A stretch of DNA of 64,000 nt from NCBI GenBank assembly GCA_964643075.1, contig CAZXQO010000002.1:62001-126000 (forward strand). Direction: 5' to 3'. The translations under genes were made by a program, and so were the position numbers. Numbering within the stretch: position 1 is the stretch's first letter; every line of letters starts with the position of its first letter. Source of the stretch: Desulfocucumis sp964643075 (GTDB lineage: Bacteria; Bacillota; Desulfotomaculia; Desulfotomaculales; Desulfocucumaceae). Shown here piece after piece: positions 18,022-26,099 of this stretch. Below the pieces are notes generated by a model. It had not been told where the DNA came from. It did no database searches and was given only the letters and a program-made list of their open reading frames with translations.

Positions 18022-19353
18022 TTATTTGTCAGCCGGCATGGCCAGGCACAGAGCCTTTTGCCCATCCTTCGCCTTTTTGTCCTGCCCCGGAACATCCAGT
18101 TCAAACAGGTTGTGCATGACTTCCGTATACAGGTGTCCCTCGGGGCTGAGGGCATACTCCTTCAGCCTGGTAACAGGCAAATGCAACATTTTGTTCACTA
18201 TAGAGTTAGCCAGCGAGCCGATGACCTTACGGTCATGGTCGGAGAGTTCTCCCAAGCGGTTTAACGCCCGGCGCAGCTCCTGCTGCTTGATTTCCTCCCC
18301 CCACTGTTTAAGGGCAGCAATGGTAGGCACCACGAACTGGGTTGCCAGCCACTTCATGAACTCTTCCAATTCCTCTTCGATAATACCCTCGGCCAGGACG
18401 GCGGCCTTTTTCCTTTCATGCAGGTGCTGGTCCACCACATTTTGTAAATCGTCCACATCGTAAAGGGCGACGCCGGGTATGCCTGCCACCGCGGGGTCAA
18501 TATCCCTGGGTACGGCTATGTCAATCATCATTATTTTTTTATTGCTGCGCCCGGCCATCAACTGCTCCATGTCATTATACCTGACCACGAAATGGGACGC
18601 AGCTGTGCAGCTGATTACTATATCTGCCTCCGCCATATAGCGGGCCAGCTGATCAAATTTTACCGCCTTGCCGCCAAAGCGCCCGGCCAGCGCCAGCGCC
18701 CTGTCGTACGAACGGTTGGACACGATCACACCGGTAACACCGTTGGCCACCAGGTGCAGGGCGGTGAGTTCACTCATTTTGCCGGCGCCGATAATCAGCA
18801 CCGTACGGCCAGCCAGGCTGCCGAAGATCTGCCTGGCCAACTCTACTGCGGTATAACTTATGGACACTGAATTTTGATCTATACCCGTTTCGCTACGCAC
18901 CCTTTTTCCCACCGTAAGTGCCTGCTGGAAAAGTGTATTAATTACCCTGTTAGTGGCGCCCAGAGTACAGCAAGCCTGATAGGCCTGACGAACCTGGCCC
19001 AGTATCTGGGTTTCCCCCAGCACCATGGAATCCAGGCCCGAAGTAACCCGGAAAAGGTGTCTGATGGTGTCATACAGCGTGTGGGCATAGGTGCAGTTTT
19101 TTATTTCAGATATATCAACACCGGATTTCCGGGAAAGGAAATCCCAGATGGCATTTAAGCCCTCGTCCATTTCCCTGGTGGCGGCGTAAATCTCCATTCT
19201 GTTGCAGGTGGATATAATTACACAGCCCTCTATAGCCGGGTATCCCCGTAATTTTTTTAGGGCTTCCCCCAGCGCGTTTTCTGAAAAGGACAGTTTTTCC
19301 CTTATTTCCACCGGCGCAGTTCTATGATTGACTCCTACTACTATAATAAGCAT
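18022..19353 (-). CDS. hemA: Glutamyl-tRNA reductase
   Basis: A 443-residue NADPH-dependent enzyme making glutamate-1-semialdehyde from glutamyl-tRNA. Seen: GVNHRTAPVEIREKLSF, the catalytic Cys in IISTCNRMEIYA, GETQILGQVRQAY, and a Rossmann motif VLIIGAGKMSELTA. ATG 19353 with AAAGGAG upstream is preferred to the longer frame from 19380. Its start lies inside the 3' end of the preceding sirC gene, a 32-base overlap, which implies tight coupling of siroheme and C5-pathway enzymes. Confidence 0.96.
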   Translation of the reverse strand: MLIIVVGVNHRTAPVEIREKLSFSENALGEALKKLRGYPAIEGCVIISTCNRMEIYAATREMDEGLNAIWDFLSRKSGVDISEIKNCTYAHTLYDTIRHLFRVTSGLDSMVLGETQILGQVRQAYQACCTLGATNRVINTLFQQALTVGKRVRSETGIDQNSVSISYTAVELARQIFGSLAGRTVLIIGAGKMSELTALHLVANGVTGVIVSNRSYDRALALAGRFGGKAVKFDQLARYMAEADIVISCTAASHFVVRYNDMEQLMAGRSNKKIMMIDIAVPRDIDPAVAGIPGVALYDVDDLQNVVDQHLHERKKAAVLAEGIIEEELEEFMKWLATQFVVPTIAALKQWGEEIKQQELRRALNRLGELSDHDRKVIGSLANSIVNKMLHLPVTRLKEYALSPEGHLYTEVMHNLFELDVPGQDKKAKDGQKALCLAMPADK

Positions 19354-19978
19354 TAGTGATCCGCTCCTTTGCCAGATCAAATTGACCCTCCAGCATCAGC
19401 CGCATGGCCTGCCTGTCAACCAGGCCGGCCAGTATTGTTTTTTTGCTGGTATCATCGTCAATATTGCTGATAATGTTCTCTCTTATATCTCCTAAAAATT
19501 CCACCATTGGACCAAATCCCGGGCTGAACACAGTATCCAGGTACTCTCTAATCCGTCTGGCAAGCAGCGGGCTTTTGCCGTCAGTGGACACGGCCACCTG
19601 TAAAGATTCCCGCCGAACAACAGCGGGCACAAAAAAATTGCCGTTCGGCGGATCGTCAACCGCGTTCACCAGCAGATTACGTTCAAAACAGTCGGCGGCA
19701 ACCCTGCGGTTTACCTGTTCGCCGTCGGTGGCAGCAATTACCAGAAAGACACCTTCCAAATCCTCCACGGTGTACTCCCCCGGCCTGTACTCTATGTCTC
19801 CAGATTCGGTCAGGTCTGCAAGTCCGTCAGCCAGTCCGGGGCTGACCACCCTCACCCTGGCGCCGCATTCCAAAAGGGAATGCACTTTCCTTTCGGCCAC
19901 CGCTCCCCCGCCCACCACCAGGCAGAGTTTACCTTTTATGTTTAAAGAAACGGGATAACATCTCGCCAAAATTATCAC
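19322..19978 (-). CDS. Precorrin-2 dehydrogenase (siroheme synthase N-terminal type)
   Basis: A 218-residue protein of the CysG N-terminal/SirC/Met8 class. YPVSLNIKGKLCLVVGGGAV with GGGAVAERKV is the NAD-binding start; VNAVDDPPNGNFFVPAVV is also conserved. It oxidises precorrin-2 to sirohydrochlorin and may also insert iron. No separate chelatase is seen nearby, so it may be bifunctional like Met8. It is the first tetrapyrrole gene after the prenyl synthase and overlaps hemA. Confidence 0.93.
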   Translation of the reverse strand: MIILARCYPVSLNIKGKLCLVVGGGAVAERKVHSLLECGARVRVVSPGLADGLADLTESGDIEYRPGEYTVEDLEGVFLVIAATDGEQVNRRVAADCFERNLLVNAVDDPPNGNFFVPAVVRRESLQVAVSTDGKSPLLARRIREYLDTVFSPGFGPMVEFLGDIRENIISNIDDDTSKKTILAGLVDRQAMRLMLEGQFDLAKERITNAYYSSRSQS

Positions 19979-20003
19979 CCTTGACTGGTTTATCCTGAAT
20001 AAA

Positions 20004-20969
20004 TTAAAACTTCCTTATACTTATAAAGTCTGCTATGGTAAACAAAGTATCCCTGGCCGGAATATCCGGCAGCAGGCTAAGTTCTTCCTTGGCCTTTTGG
20101 ATATATTTCAGAGCAACCTTGTTGGCGTATTCCACTCCCCCGCTGGAAACTATCAACTCCACAGCCTCCTGCACTTCTTGCTCCGTTTTTACCTCTTTAA
20201 ATACTATTTCCCGAAGTCTTTCTTTAAATGAACACCGCTCCAGGGCATAGATCACGGGGAGGGTTATGATACCCTGGTGCAGGTCGCTGCCTATGGGCTT
20301 GCCCAATTGTTGCTGGTCAGCCACCAGATCAAGTATATCATCGGTAATCTGAAAGGCCATGCCTATATTATGGCCGTAACGGCGCAGGGGTCCGTGAACG
20401 GAGACAGGCGCACCGCAAGCCACCGCACCCAACTGGCAACTCGCTGCTATCAAAAGAGCGGTCTTACGGTTGATACGGTAGAAATAGTCTTTGATGCTCT
20501 GGGATGCATCCAGCACAGTGGATATCTGTTGTATTTCACCCTCGCACATTTTCACGCTGGTGTCTGATAGCACCCGGGGAATAATGGGGTTGTCGTAAGT
20601 GGAAATGAGAATTAAAGATTTGCCAAATATATAGTCGCCCAGATGGGTGGATATCCTATTGCCCCACATGGATTTAACCGTGGGAATGCCCCTGCGGGTC
20701 ACTGCAGAATCAACTACATCATCGTGTACCAGGGAGGCCATGTGAATTAGTTCCAGCGCCACCGCCAGGTCCAGCACCTTCTTAATGTCATAATGATAAA
20801 ATTTAGCGCCTAACAAACTAAAAGCCGGCCTAAGTCTTTTTCCTCCGGCATTTATCAAGTGTGTGGCAGTCTCGGTGATAAACGGATCGGGAGCCTGTAC
20901 CACAGACCTTAATTCTTCTTCCACAGTTTTTAAATCATCTCTGATTTCAGCAAAAACAATATCGAGCAT
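20004..20969 (-). CDS. trans-Polyprenyl diphosphate synthase (heptaprenyl synthase component II-like)
   Basis: A 321-residue all-helical prenyltransferase with both Asp-rich motifs, LVHDDVVDSAVTRRG and FQITDDILDLVADQQ, and GGKRLRPAF near the start. It extends isoprenoid chains, most likely for menaquinone. In related clostridia a polyprenyl synthase often leads the hem operon. ATG 20969 starts MLDIVFAEIRDDL. It is the most upstream gene of this minus-strand cluster; 26 bases separate it from sirC. Confidence 0.92.
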   Translation of the reverse strand: MLDIVFAEIRDDLKTVEEELRSVVQAPDPFITETATHLINAGGKRLRPAFSLLGAKFYHYDIKKVLDLAVALELIHMASLVHDDVVDSAVTRRGIPTVKSMWGNRISTHLGDYIFGKSLILISTYDNPIIPRVLSDTSVKMCEGEIQQISTVLDASQSIKDYFYRINRKTALLIAASCQLGAVACGAPVSVHGPLRRYGHNIGMAFQITDDILDLVADQQQLGKPIGSDLHQGIITLPVIYALERCSFKERLREIVFKEVKTEQEVQEAVELIVSSGGVEYANKVALKYIQKAKEELSLLPDIPARDTLFTIADFISIRKF

Positions 20970-21177
20970 ATCTGCACCTACTTGTATGATAGAGCAAAGG
21001 TTTTCAGACAGTTTAATATTCTTCGGCAGATGGGAAAATCCTCCCCTGTCGAATTATACAATATAATTTAATTCCCTGTTGAAGAACACTGTCTCAAGAC
21101 AAACTATTTATAAGATATATTATTTCCCGTTATAAATCAATGGCAGACACTGGCGGCGGCAGGCATTCAACAATAAT
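20970..21177. promoter_or_regulatory. Divergent control region of the heme cluster and tRNA-Sec
   Basis: An AT-rich region with no gene. It must hold the minus-strand promoter for the prenyl synthase/heme cluster. A short dyad TGTCTCAAGACA lies at 21090-21101 and might be an operator; no confident -35/-10 pair was chosen on the minus strand. Confidence 0.35.
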
Positions 21178-21207
21178 TTGCCTGCAAACCATCCCCTGTG
21201 CTATAAT
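21178..21207 (+). promoter_or_regulatory. Predicted promoter of tRNA-Sec
   Basis: TTGCCT (21178-21183), an 18-base spacer, and TATAAT (21202-21207) lie 30 bases upstream of the tRNA-Sec 5' end. Confidence 0.65.
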
Positions 21208-21236
21208 AATTTTTGTCCATTTAAGCAGAAAAATAC

Positions 21237-21334
21237 GGGGGTGGATGGTGCCTGGTGGTGCTCCCGGTCTTCAAAACCGGTCGTTGGGCGGCGTTCCCGT
21301 CCATGGTGAGTTCGATTCTCACACACTCCCGCCA
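21237..21334 (+). tRNA. selC: tRNA-Sec (UCA anticodon)
   Basis: A 98-base tRNA with anticodon TCA inside CTTCAAA, a long variable arm, a T arm GTGAG-TTCGATT-CTCAC, and a genomically encoded CCA. The long acceptor stem (GGGGGTG with CACTCCC) and long extra arm fit bacterial selenocysteine tRNA. It implies that UGA is decoded as selenocysteine somewhere in this genome; selA, selB and selD are not in the window. Confidence 0.9.
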
Positions 21335-21417
21335 CAAGCCTTTCAGGGTTGGGCAAAATTCCCAATGGAAGCTAATTAACTAGCAAAAATATTACTAAAG
21401 ATGGTAAAATAAATTTA

Positions 21418-21446
21418 AAGCGGGGCAATACGCGCCCCGCTTTTTT
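21418..21446 (+). terminator. Rho-independent terminator after tRNA-Sec
   Basis: GCGGGGC, a seven-base loop, GCCCCGC, then TTTTTT: a textbook terminator about 85 bases after the tRNA. Confidence 0.9.
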
Positions 21447-21728
21447 ATTACCTTTAAGGGTTTTTCAATTCCAAGCCAATAATAATCCCGCCCTTTCACA
21501 GCCCAAATTATGCTGACTACCCACCGTCAGTTATATAACACCGGCAATCCCATACAGTTTAACCACTCAAATGATTTTAAAAGCAATCTAATTTTTTCCT
21601 GTCTAAATATTTTTTCTTTTATTTTGTAAAAATAGGAAGGATTTAATTATTTTTGTGAGAATATTCTATAAATATTACCGGGAGGTAAATATTGTTATTA
21701 TTTTTAGTAAAAAAAGGAGATTAGACAG
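21447..21728. other. AT-rich leader of the agr-like operon
   Basis: About 280 bases with no gene, becoming very AT-rich toward 21700. It should contain the agr-like promoter and LytTR binding sites. I could not fix paired LytTR repeats by eye. Confidence 0.35.
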
Positions 21729-22391
21729 TTGGATCAGATGCCTCTCTCGGCGGTGATATTTGACTCAATACCAGAGAGCATACTTATATTTTGCTTTGGC
21801 ATGGCTATAGTCGGGGAATACATTGACTTTAAAAAAATACTTGTTGCTTCTATAATAAACGCTTTTGCAACGATGTTTGTAAGAGCTCATGTATCAATTT
21901 TCGGCCTTCATACTATAATCGACATTACGTTTTTATTTATTTTGTTTTGGAAAGTCTTAAACTTAAAACCATGGAAAGCGTTAATCACTTCTCTAATCAG
22001 TTTAACAACATTACTGTTGTTAGATGAGATAATATTTACATCTATCTCAAGAATACAAAATATTACACTTGAAGAAATTTTAAAAGATAACTGTAAAAGA
22101 ATTATATATCCTATTCCAACTTTTATTATAGGTGGCTCCCTGACATGGTTTCTTTACAGCAGGAAAATATTTTTAATTGGAGGAAGTAGAGCCGGCTATG
22201 ATGATAATTATAATAAGGCACGTCTGTTAGTGGCACTAATTCTTCTGCTACAGGGTTTTATTTTATCTGTAATTATCGAACATCTTACTTATTTTGGGCA
22301 ATATTCATTGCTAATTCAATTGCTTTCTATAATATTTTTTATTTTTTCAATTCTGTTTCTCATATTCTTATATGGCTGTGATAGGGGTTAG
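21729..22391 (+). CDS. Receptor-like membrane protein, copy 1 of the agr-like operon
   Basis: A 220-residue protein with about six to seven membrane helices and almost no soluble part. Start TTG 21729 with AAAAGGAG upstream. The opening SAVIFDSIPESILIFCFGMA is nearly repeated in the next gene, so they are tandem paralogues. The topology resembles the N-terminal sensor domain of AgrC-type kinases, but no kinase follows in the same chain; it ends about 10 residues after the last helix. I infer a detached peptide-receptor module or immunity-like partner. No experimentally defined family is recognised. Confidence 0.6.
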   Translation: MDQMPLSAVIFDSIPESILIFCFGMAIVGEYIDFKKILVASIINAFATMFVRAHVSIFGLHTIIDITFLFILFWKVLNLKPWKALITSLISLTTLLLLDEIIFTSISRIQNITLEEILKDNCKRIIYPIPTFIIGGSLTWFLYSRKIFLIGGSRAGYDDNYNKARLLVALILLLQGFILSVIIEHLTYFGQYSLLIQLLSIIFFIFSILFLIFLYGCDRG

Positions 22392-22444
22392 ATACCGGAC
22401 AAGACGATAATTTTTAATTCAACAAAAAGGAGAACCGGGGAAAA

Positions 22445-23197
22445 ATGGATAAAATACCTTTAGCCGTAATATTATTTCAATCAATACCAGAGAGTATAAT
22501 ACTATTTGCATTTGGCATTGCCATTGTGGGAGAACGTATTTATTTTAAAAAAATATTTCTTGCTGCCGTAATATCTGCATTTGTATCAATGCTTGTAAGG
22601 TGGATTGTTCCATATTTTGGTTTTCATAGTATAATTGGTATTTTTGTTGTTTTCATATTATTTTGGAAATTATTAGATTTAAAAGCTTGGAAAGCAATAA
22701 TATCCTCTCTTCTTAGTTTAACATTTCTAATATTGTTAGACGGTTTTATATTACAGGCAATATTAAAATTAAAAAACGTAACTGTAACTGAATTGTTTAA
22801 AGAGGATGCTTTAAGAAGAGTTATATATAGTTATCTCCACTTATTTGTATTTGGTCTTATTACATGGATTATATATTATAAAAAATGGTTCTTAATAAAG
22901 GGAAGCAGGGTAAGCAATTTTGAGTATCTTAAGAGGAAAATGACAGTGCCTTTGATTGTATCAACAGTTATTCTTTTTCAAGGAATTATTTTAGTAATTC
23001 TTAATGAATATTTTGGCTATATGAATGATTATTCTTTTATAACTAAAATATTTAGTCTTGCTTATTTTACTTTATCATTTATTTTCTTAAAATTTATTTG
23101 GTCGTTTAAAGATGAAATAGATAAATTAATTCGAAACGCAGGGATGGATAATAATGAATTTAATTTCAGTACATTCAATAGCATTGACTTTGAGTAA
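22445..23197 (+). CDS. Receptor-like membrane protein, copy 2 of the agr-like operon
   Basis: A 250-residue, six- to seven-helix protein paralogous to the preceding one: AVILFQSIPESIILFAFGIA aligns with the same region there, as do FGFHSIIGI and KAWKAIISSLLSL. It has a longer polar tail (about 30 residues, ending near FNSIDFE), perhaps for contact with a cytoplasmic partner. ATG 22445 follows AAAAAGGAG. Its last 44 bases overlap the agrB start in a different frame, which ties its translation to peptide processing. Confidence 0.6.
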   Translation: MDKIPLAVILFQSIPESIILFAFGIAIVGERIYFKKIFLAAVISAFVSMLVRWIVPYFGFHSIIGIFVVFILFWKLLDLKAWKAIISSLLSLTFLILLDGFILQAILKLKNVTVTELFKEDALRRVIYSYLHLFVFGLITWIIYYKKWFLIKGSRVSNFEYLKRKMTVPLIVSTVILFQGIILVILNEYFGYMNDYSFITKIFSLAYFTLSFIFLKFIWSFKDEIDKLIRNAGMDNNEFNFSTFNSIDFE

Positions 23198-23774
23198 TAC
23201 AATTGCAAAGGAATTGGATTTAGATAACATGAAAAGAGCCAAAATAAGTTATGGCTTAGAAGCACTAATAGGAGCTATTATAAAATCAGTGACTTTCCTT
23301 GTTGTGTTCTTAGGGTTTGGGGTATTGAAACAGTCTTTAATTGCATTGTCCAGTTACGCAATTTTAAGAAACACTTCTGGTGGTACGCACTGTAAGACAT
23401 TTAGTGGATGTTTAATTCTTTCGGCAGCCATATTTGTATCCATTGGAAAATTATCAAAGGTTTTAGCAATTAATGATTACTTATTTTATACTTTAAATTT
23501 TGTTTCCCTTTTAATTATAGTATTAAGATCACCTATCGATCCGCCCGAAAAACCAATTAAAACAAAGCAAAAAAGATGTATTATGAAGACATTATCAATA
23601 ATTGTGTTGCTATTATTAATATATGCTTCTAGCAAGACTACAGAAAATAATATTAAGAATTCAATTATTTTAGCCGTGTATTTCCAGGTGTTAACCTTAA
23701 CTAACTGGGATAAAAAAATTTATAAATATATCGATCAGTTTAAATTAAAAACAAAGGAGGTGAAACTAGAATGA
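23154..23774 (+). CDS. agrB: AgrB-like membrane endopeptidase
   Basis: A 206-residue membrane cysteine protease that trims and cyclises the AgrD propeptide. The catalytic pair is visible in NTSGGTHCKTFSGC: His79 and Cys86, seven residues apart as in known AgrB. The helices and the basic segment KTKQKRC also fit. ATG 23154 lies inside the previous gene; its stop overlaps the agrD start as ATGA, so peptide and processor are made together. GC content is low, like the rest of this island. Confidence 0.9.
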   Translation: MNLISVHSIALTLSNTIAKELDLDNMKRAKISYGLEALIGAIIKSVTFLVVFLGFGVLKQSLIALSSYAILRNTSGGTHCKTFSGCLILSAAIFVSIGKLSKVLAINDYLFYTLNFVSLLIIVLRSPIDPPEKPIKTKQKRCIMKTLSIIVLLLLIYASSKTTENNIKNSIILAVYFQVLTLTNWDKKIYKYIDQFKLKTKEVKLE

Positions 23775-23890
23775 AAAAGCATGTTTTTAAATTAATTTAC
23801 GTTCTTTCAATGGTTGCGTTTTCTATTGGTTTTCATCCCACTTGCTGGGCGACCAATTATCAGCCAGAATTGCCGGACGAGCTTAAGTAA
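23771..23890 (+). CDS. agrD: AgrD-like autoinducing peptide precursor
   Basis: A 39-residue peptide starting at ATG 23771, preceded by the strong site AAAGGAGGTG and overlapping the agrB stop by four bases. The layout is classical: an N-terminal amphipathic/hydrophobic helix (KKHVFKLIYVLSMVAFSIG), a single Cys at position 25 in HPTCWATN, and an acidic tail YQPELPDELK. The tail matches the conserved AgrD recognition tail of pattern PExPxEL. Aligning tails with staphylococcal AgrD places the first cut after Asn29, predicting a five-residue thiolactone ring CWATN with a short N-terminal extension. The N-terminal cut site is not predictable here. Confidence 0.88.
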   Translation: MKKHVFKLIYVLSMVAFSIGFHPTCWATNYQPELPDELK

Positions 23891-23949
23891 AATGTATACT
23901 CTTTTTTCAATCCTTTTTTTGTTGCTGTGAAAAACCATATTTGACACTT

Positions 23950-24000
23950 AAAGGCGACTGTAGCATCCTACTAGGGTATATGGAGTTACAGCCGCCTTTT
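23950..24000 (+). terminator. Hairpin between agrD and the kinase gene
   Basis: Thirteen-base arms with one mismatch (AAAGGCGACTGTA and TACAGCCGCCTTT, 23950-23962 and 23987-23999) around a 24-base loop. It lies in the 124-base gap after agrD. The T run is short, so it is more likely a partial terminator or mRNA-processing barrier that sets the ratio of peptide to kinase. Confidence 0.6.
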
Positions 24001-24014
24001 GCTGGAGAATAATT

Positions 24015-24852
24015 ATGAAATTGCAAAATACTGTTATACACAAAAGTTATATTTATGGTTTGTTTTTTGTCTTAATACAGGCTATTTTTTTTACTACGAT
24101 CATTTTATCTCGTAATAATTTGAATGAGGATTTTTTATTAATATTAATGATAGTTTTAAATATATTATACATATTAATAACTTTTGGGTTGATCTTTTTA
24201 TATTTAAAAAATGAAAACCAAAAAGAAATTATTAAAAAAATGGAGGAATTTATTTTAAGTCTGCCGAAAACAAAGACATGATTTTTTAAATCATTTGCAA
24301 ATTATATCAGCCTTAATTAATTGCAATGAAAATAATGAAGCTCAGAAGTATTTAGAATCAATTGAAGCATCAGCAAAAAATAAATCATTAGTTTATAAAA
24401 CTAATGATCTCCAGATAGGAAGCCTATTCAGTGCCTTTGCCATGAAGGCTGAATCAAAAGAAGTTCGTTTTGAATTATATGGTCTTAATGATTTTTCTAA
24501 ATTTCCGTTATCTTCTACCCATGCGGTAGCTGTTTTATCAAATCTTTTGGACAATGCATTGGAAAATTGCGAGAAAAACAGTTGTATATATGTTGAGACT
24601 GAAATTACCCACGGTTATTTCTACCTGAAAATTTCCAACGATGGCAAACCAATTAAGATAATTCACGGGGAAAACTTCTTCGATTGGCAAGAACAAATAT
24701 ATCAAGGGAAAAGCATCAAGGGCGAAGGAAGAGGAGCAGGCATGTTAATAATAAAAGAAATATTATCACAATACAAAGATTGTAGTTTAACTGTATTGAG
24801 TAGAGAAAAACCGACCTTCATGTTAAAATTGAAAATAATTGATGGAGGTTAA
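24015..24852 (+). pseudogene. GHKL (AgrC-type) sensor histidine kinase with a frameshift
   Basis: Two frames join into one kinase. 24015-24281 encodes two membrane helices and a linker. The next frame contains the phosphoacceptor motif RHDFLNHLQII just upstream of the 24295 start, then the N-box NLLDNALENC and G-box GEGRGAGML of a GHKL ATPase, ending at 24852. The shift is one base in CCGAAAACAAAGACATG (24262-24278): dropping one base restores PKT-RHDFLNH. The kinase has only two helices, unlike AgrC with six or more. As written the protein is broken; programmed frameshifting or a sequencing error are alternatives. Confidence 0.75.
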
Positions 24853-24857
24853 GGAAA

Positions 24858-25574
24858 ATGATTAAAGCTATTATTGCAGATGATGAACCCATAGCAATCC
24901 GATTCTTAATAAAAATTCTTTCTGAATTGCGTTCAAACATTGAAATTATTGACGAAGTTACTGACCCTAACCAAGTCTTTACTAAAGTCAGAGAAAAACA
25001 GCCTGATGTGCTTTTCCTTGATATTGATTTTAAAAGAAAAGACATAAACGGTTTAATACTTGCTGACAGAATTTTTGAGCATTTTCCGACTGTCATAATT
25101 ATATATATCTCCGCCCACAATGAATTCAAGTCTGAAGCATGGGAGAGAAAGGCTGTAGTCCTGGGCTATATCGACAAACCATTTAATAAGATAAAAGTTG
25201 AACGGGTATTATTGAAAATGGCAGAATATATATCCAGAAGTAGAATAGAAATTAGAGATAAAAGCAGCATATTCCACTATATTAGCCCGGATGAAATAAT
25301 AATGATTGAACGGGAGAAAAACACAAAGAATACTATAATTTATTGTAACACAAAGAAAATTAATATTTCCGGATCATTGAATTCAATTGAAGAAATGCTC
25401 AAAGGCTCGGAAAAATTATTAAGGATTAGCAGAGCATATATTATTAACATCGGTAAAATAGATAGAATATCTTTATTTAGCGAAAGTTCTTATGTGATTA
25501 AATTTAAAAATTCTGCATGTGAAGCTTATATCGCGAAACATACGGCGCATGAATTGAATTTAATTTCTAAATAA
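24858..25574 (+). CDS. AgrA-like LytTR response regulator
   Basis: A 238-residue two-domain regulator. The receiver domain has the acidic pair Asp8-Asp9, phosphoacceptor Asp55 in VLFLDID, and Lys in YIDKPF. The C-terminal half (about 140-238) is a LytTR DNA-binding domain, with LLRISRAYIINIGKIDRIS typical of that fold. It begins five bases after the kinase and is its obvious partner. It would bind paired repeats upstream of the operon at 21729 to give autoinduction, as in agr systems. Confidence 0.9.
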   Translation: MIKAIIADDEPIAIRFLIKILSELRSNIEIIDEVTDPNQVFTKVREKQPDVLFLDIDFKRKDINGLILADRIFEHFPTVIIIYISAHNEFKSEAWERKAVVLGYIDKPFNKIKVERVLLKMAEYISRSRIEIRDKSSIFHYISPDEIIMIEREKNTKNTIIYCNTKKINISGSLNSIEEMLKGSEKLLRISRAYIINIGKIDRISLFSESSYVIKFKNSACEAYIAKHTAHELNLISK

Positions 25575-25800
25575 TGATGGATTTAAAGACAAACAGGCGT
25601 AATCCTTGGGAATCTCAACCGACAATCCGGTTTTAATTAAAATCCGCATCCCTGGTGAAAGGGCGATATTTGTTGGATACCGCCCCGGAACAAACCATTC
25701 TTCTTGAAAATCAGTCTTATAGCCAACCGCGCTAAAATCAACCCTGCGCTGCCCTCGGTAGCAATCCGGGGAATCATAACCTGGGTATAGAGCTTCTTAA
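25575..25800. other. Gene-poor stretch after the agr-like operon
   Basis: No gene supported. Short broken frames suggest decayed coding sequence, but none matches anything I recognise. Confidence 0.3.
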
Positions 25801-26043
25801 ACCTTTGCAGATTTAGTAGAACATGAACCCGTCACTGGTAAATATTTAGGCGAATCAATTTGGTTGATATATGCAGCAAAAGGGTTTAAGGGGAGTTGAC
25901 AGCAAGACATATTTGAAGAATTAATCGGCGCTGAAATGGATTACCACCACACATGGAAGAATAAAAAATCGCTGGCCGCCCTGTGGGATCAATGGTGTGA
26001 CACTGACCATAATGATATTGAATATTCATCCCTAATAATTTGA
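25801..26043 (+). pseudogene. Decayed open frame of unknown origin with an internal TGA
   Basis: An 80-codon frame without a start codon reads EHEPVTGKYLGESIWLIYAA..., TGA at 25897, then DIFEELIGAEMDYHHTWKNK and on to a stop at 26041. The amino acid composition is protein-like on both sides of the TGA. I do not recognise the family. It most likely is the tail of a displaced mobile-element gene. Confidence 0.3.
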
Positions 26044-26074
26044 CGCGCTGGTTTCAAACTGGTATACTACCAGT
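26040..26074 (+). promoter_or_regulatory. Promoter with overlapping palindromic operator
   Basis: TTGACG (26040-26045), a 17-base spacer, and TATACT (26063-26068) make a strong promoter for the gene at 26100. The -10 box is centred in a perfect palindrome ACTGGTA-TAC-TACCAGT (26058-26074). A further CTGGT half-site at 26048 lies 11 bases, one helical turn, before the CTGGT at 26059. Confidence 0.7.
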
Positions 26075-26099
26075 AGAAATACTAATAGGAGGCTGAATC

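Noticed and set aside
25897..25899. In-frame TGA as a selenocysteine codon in the 25801-26043 frame
   Set aside because: A tRNA-Sec exists nearby, but the frame has no start codon, no recognised selenoprotein family and no hairpin like a SECIS right after the TGA.
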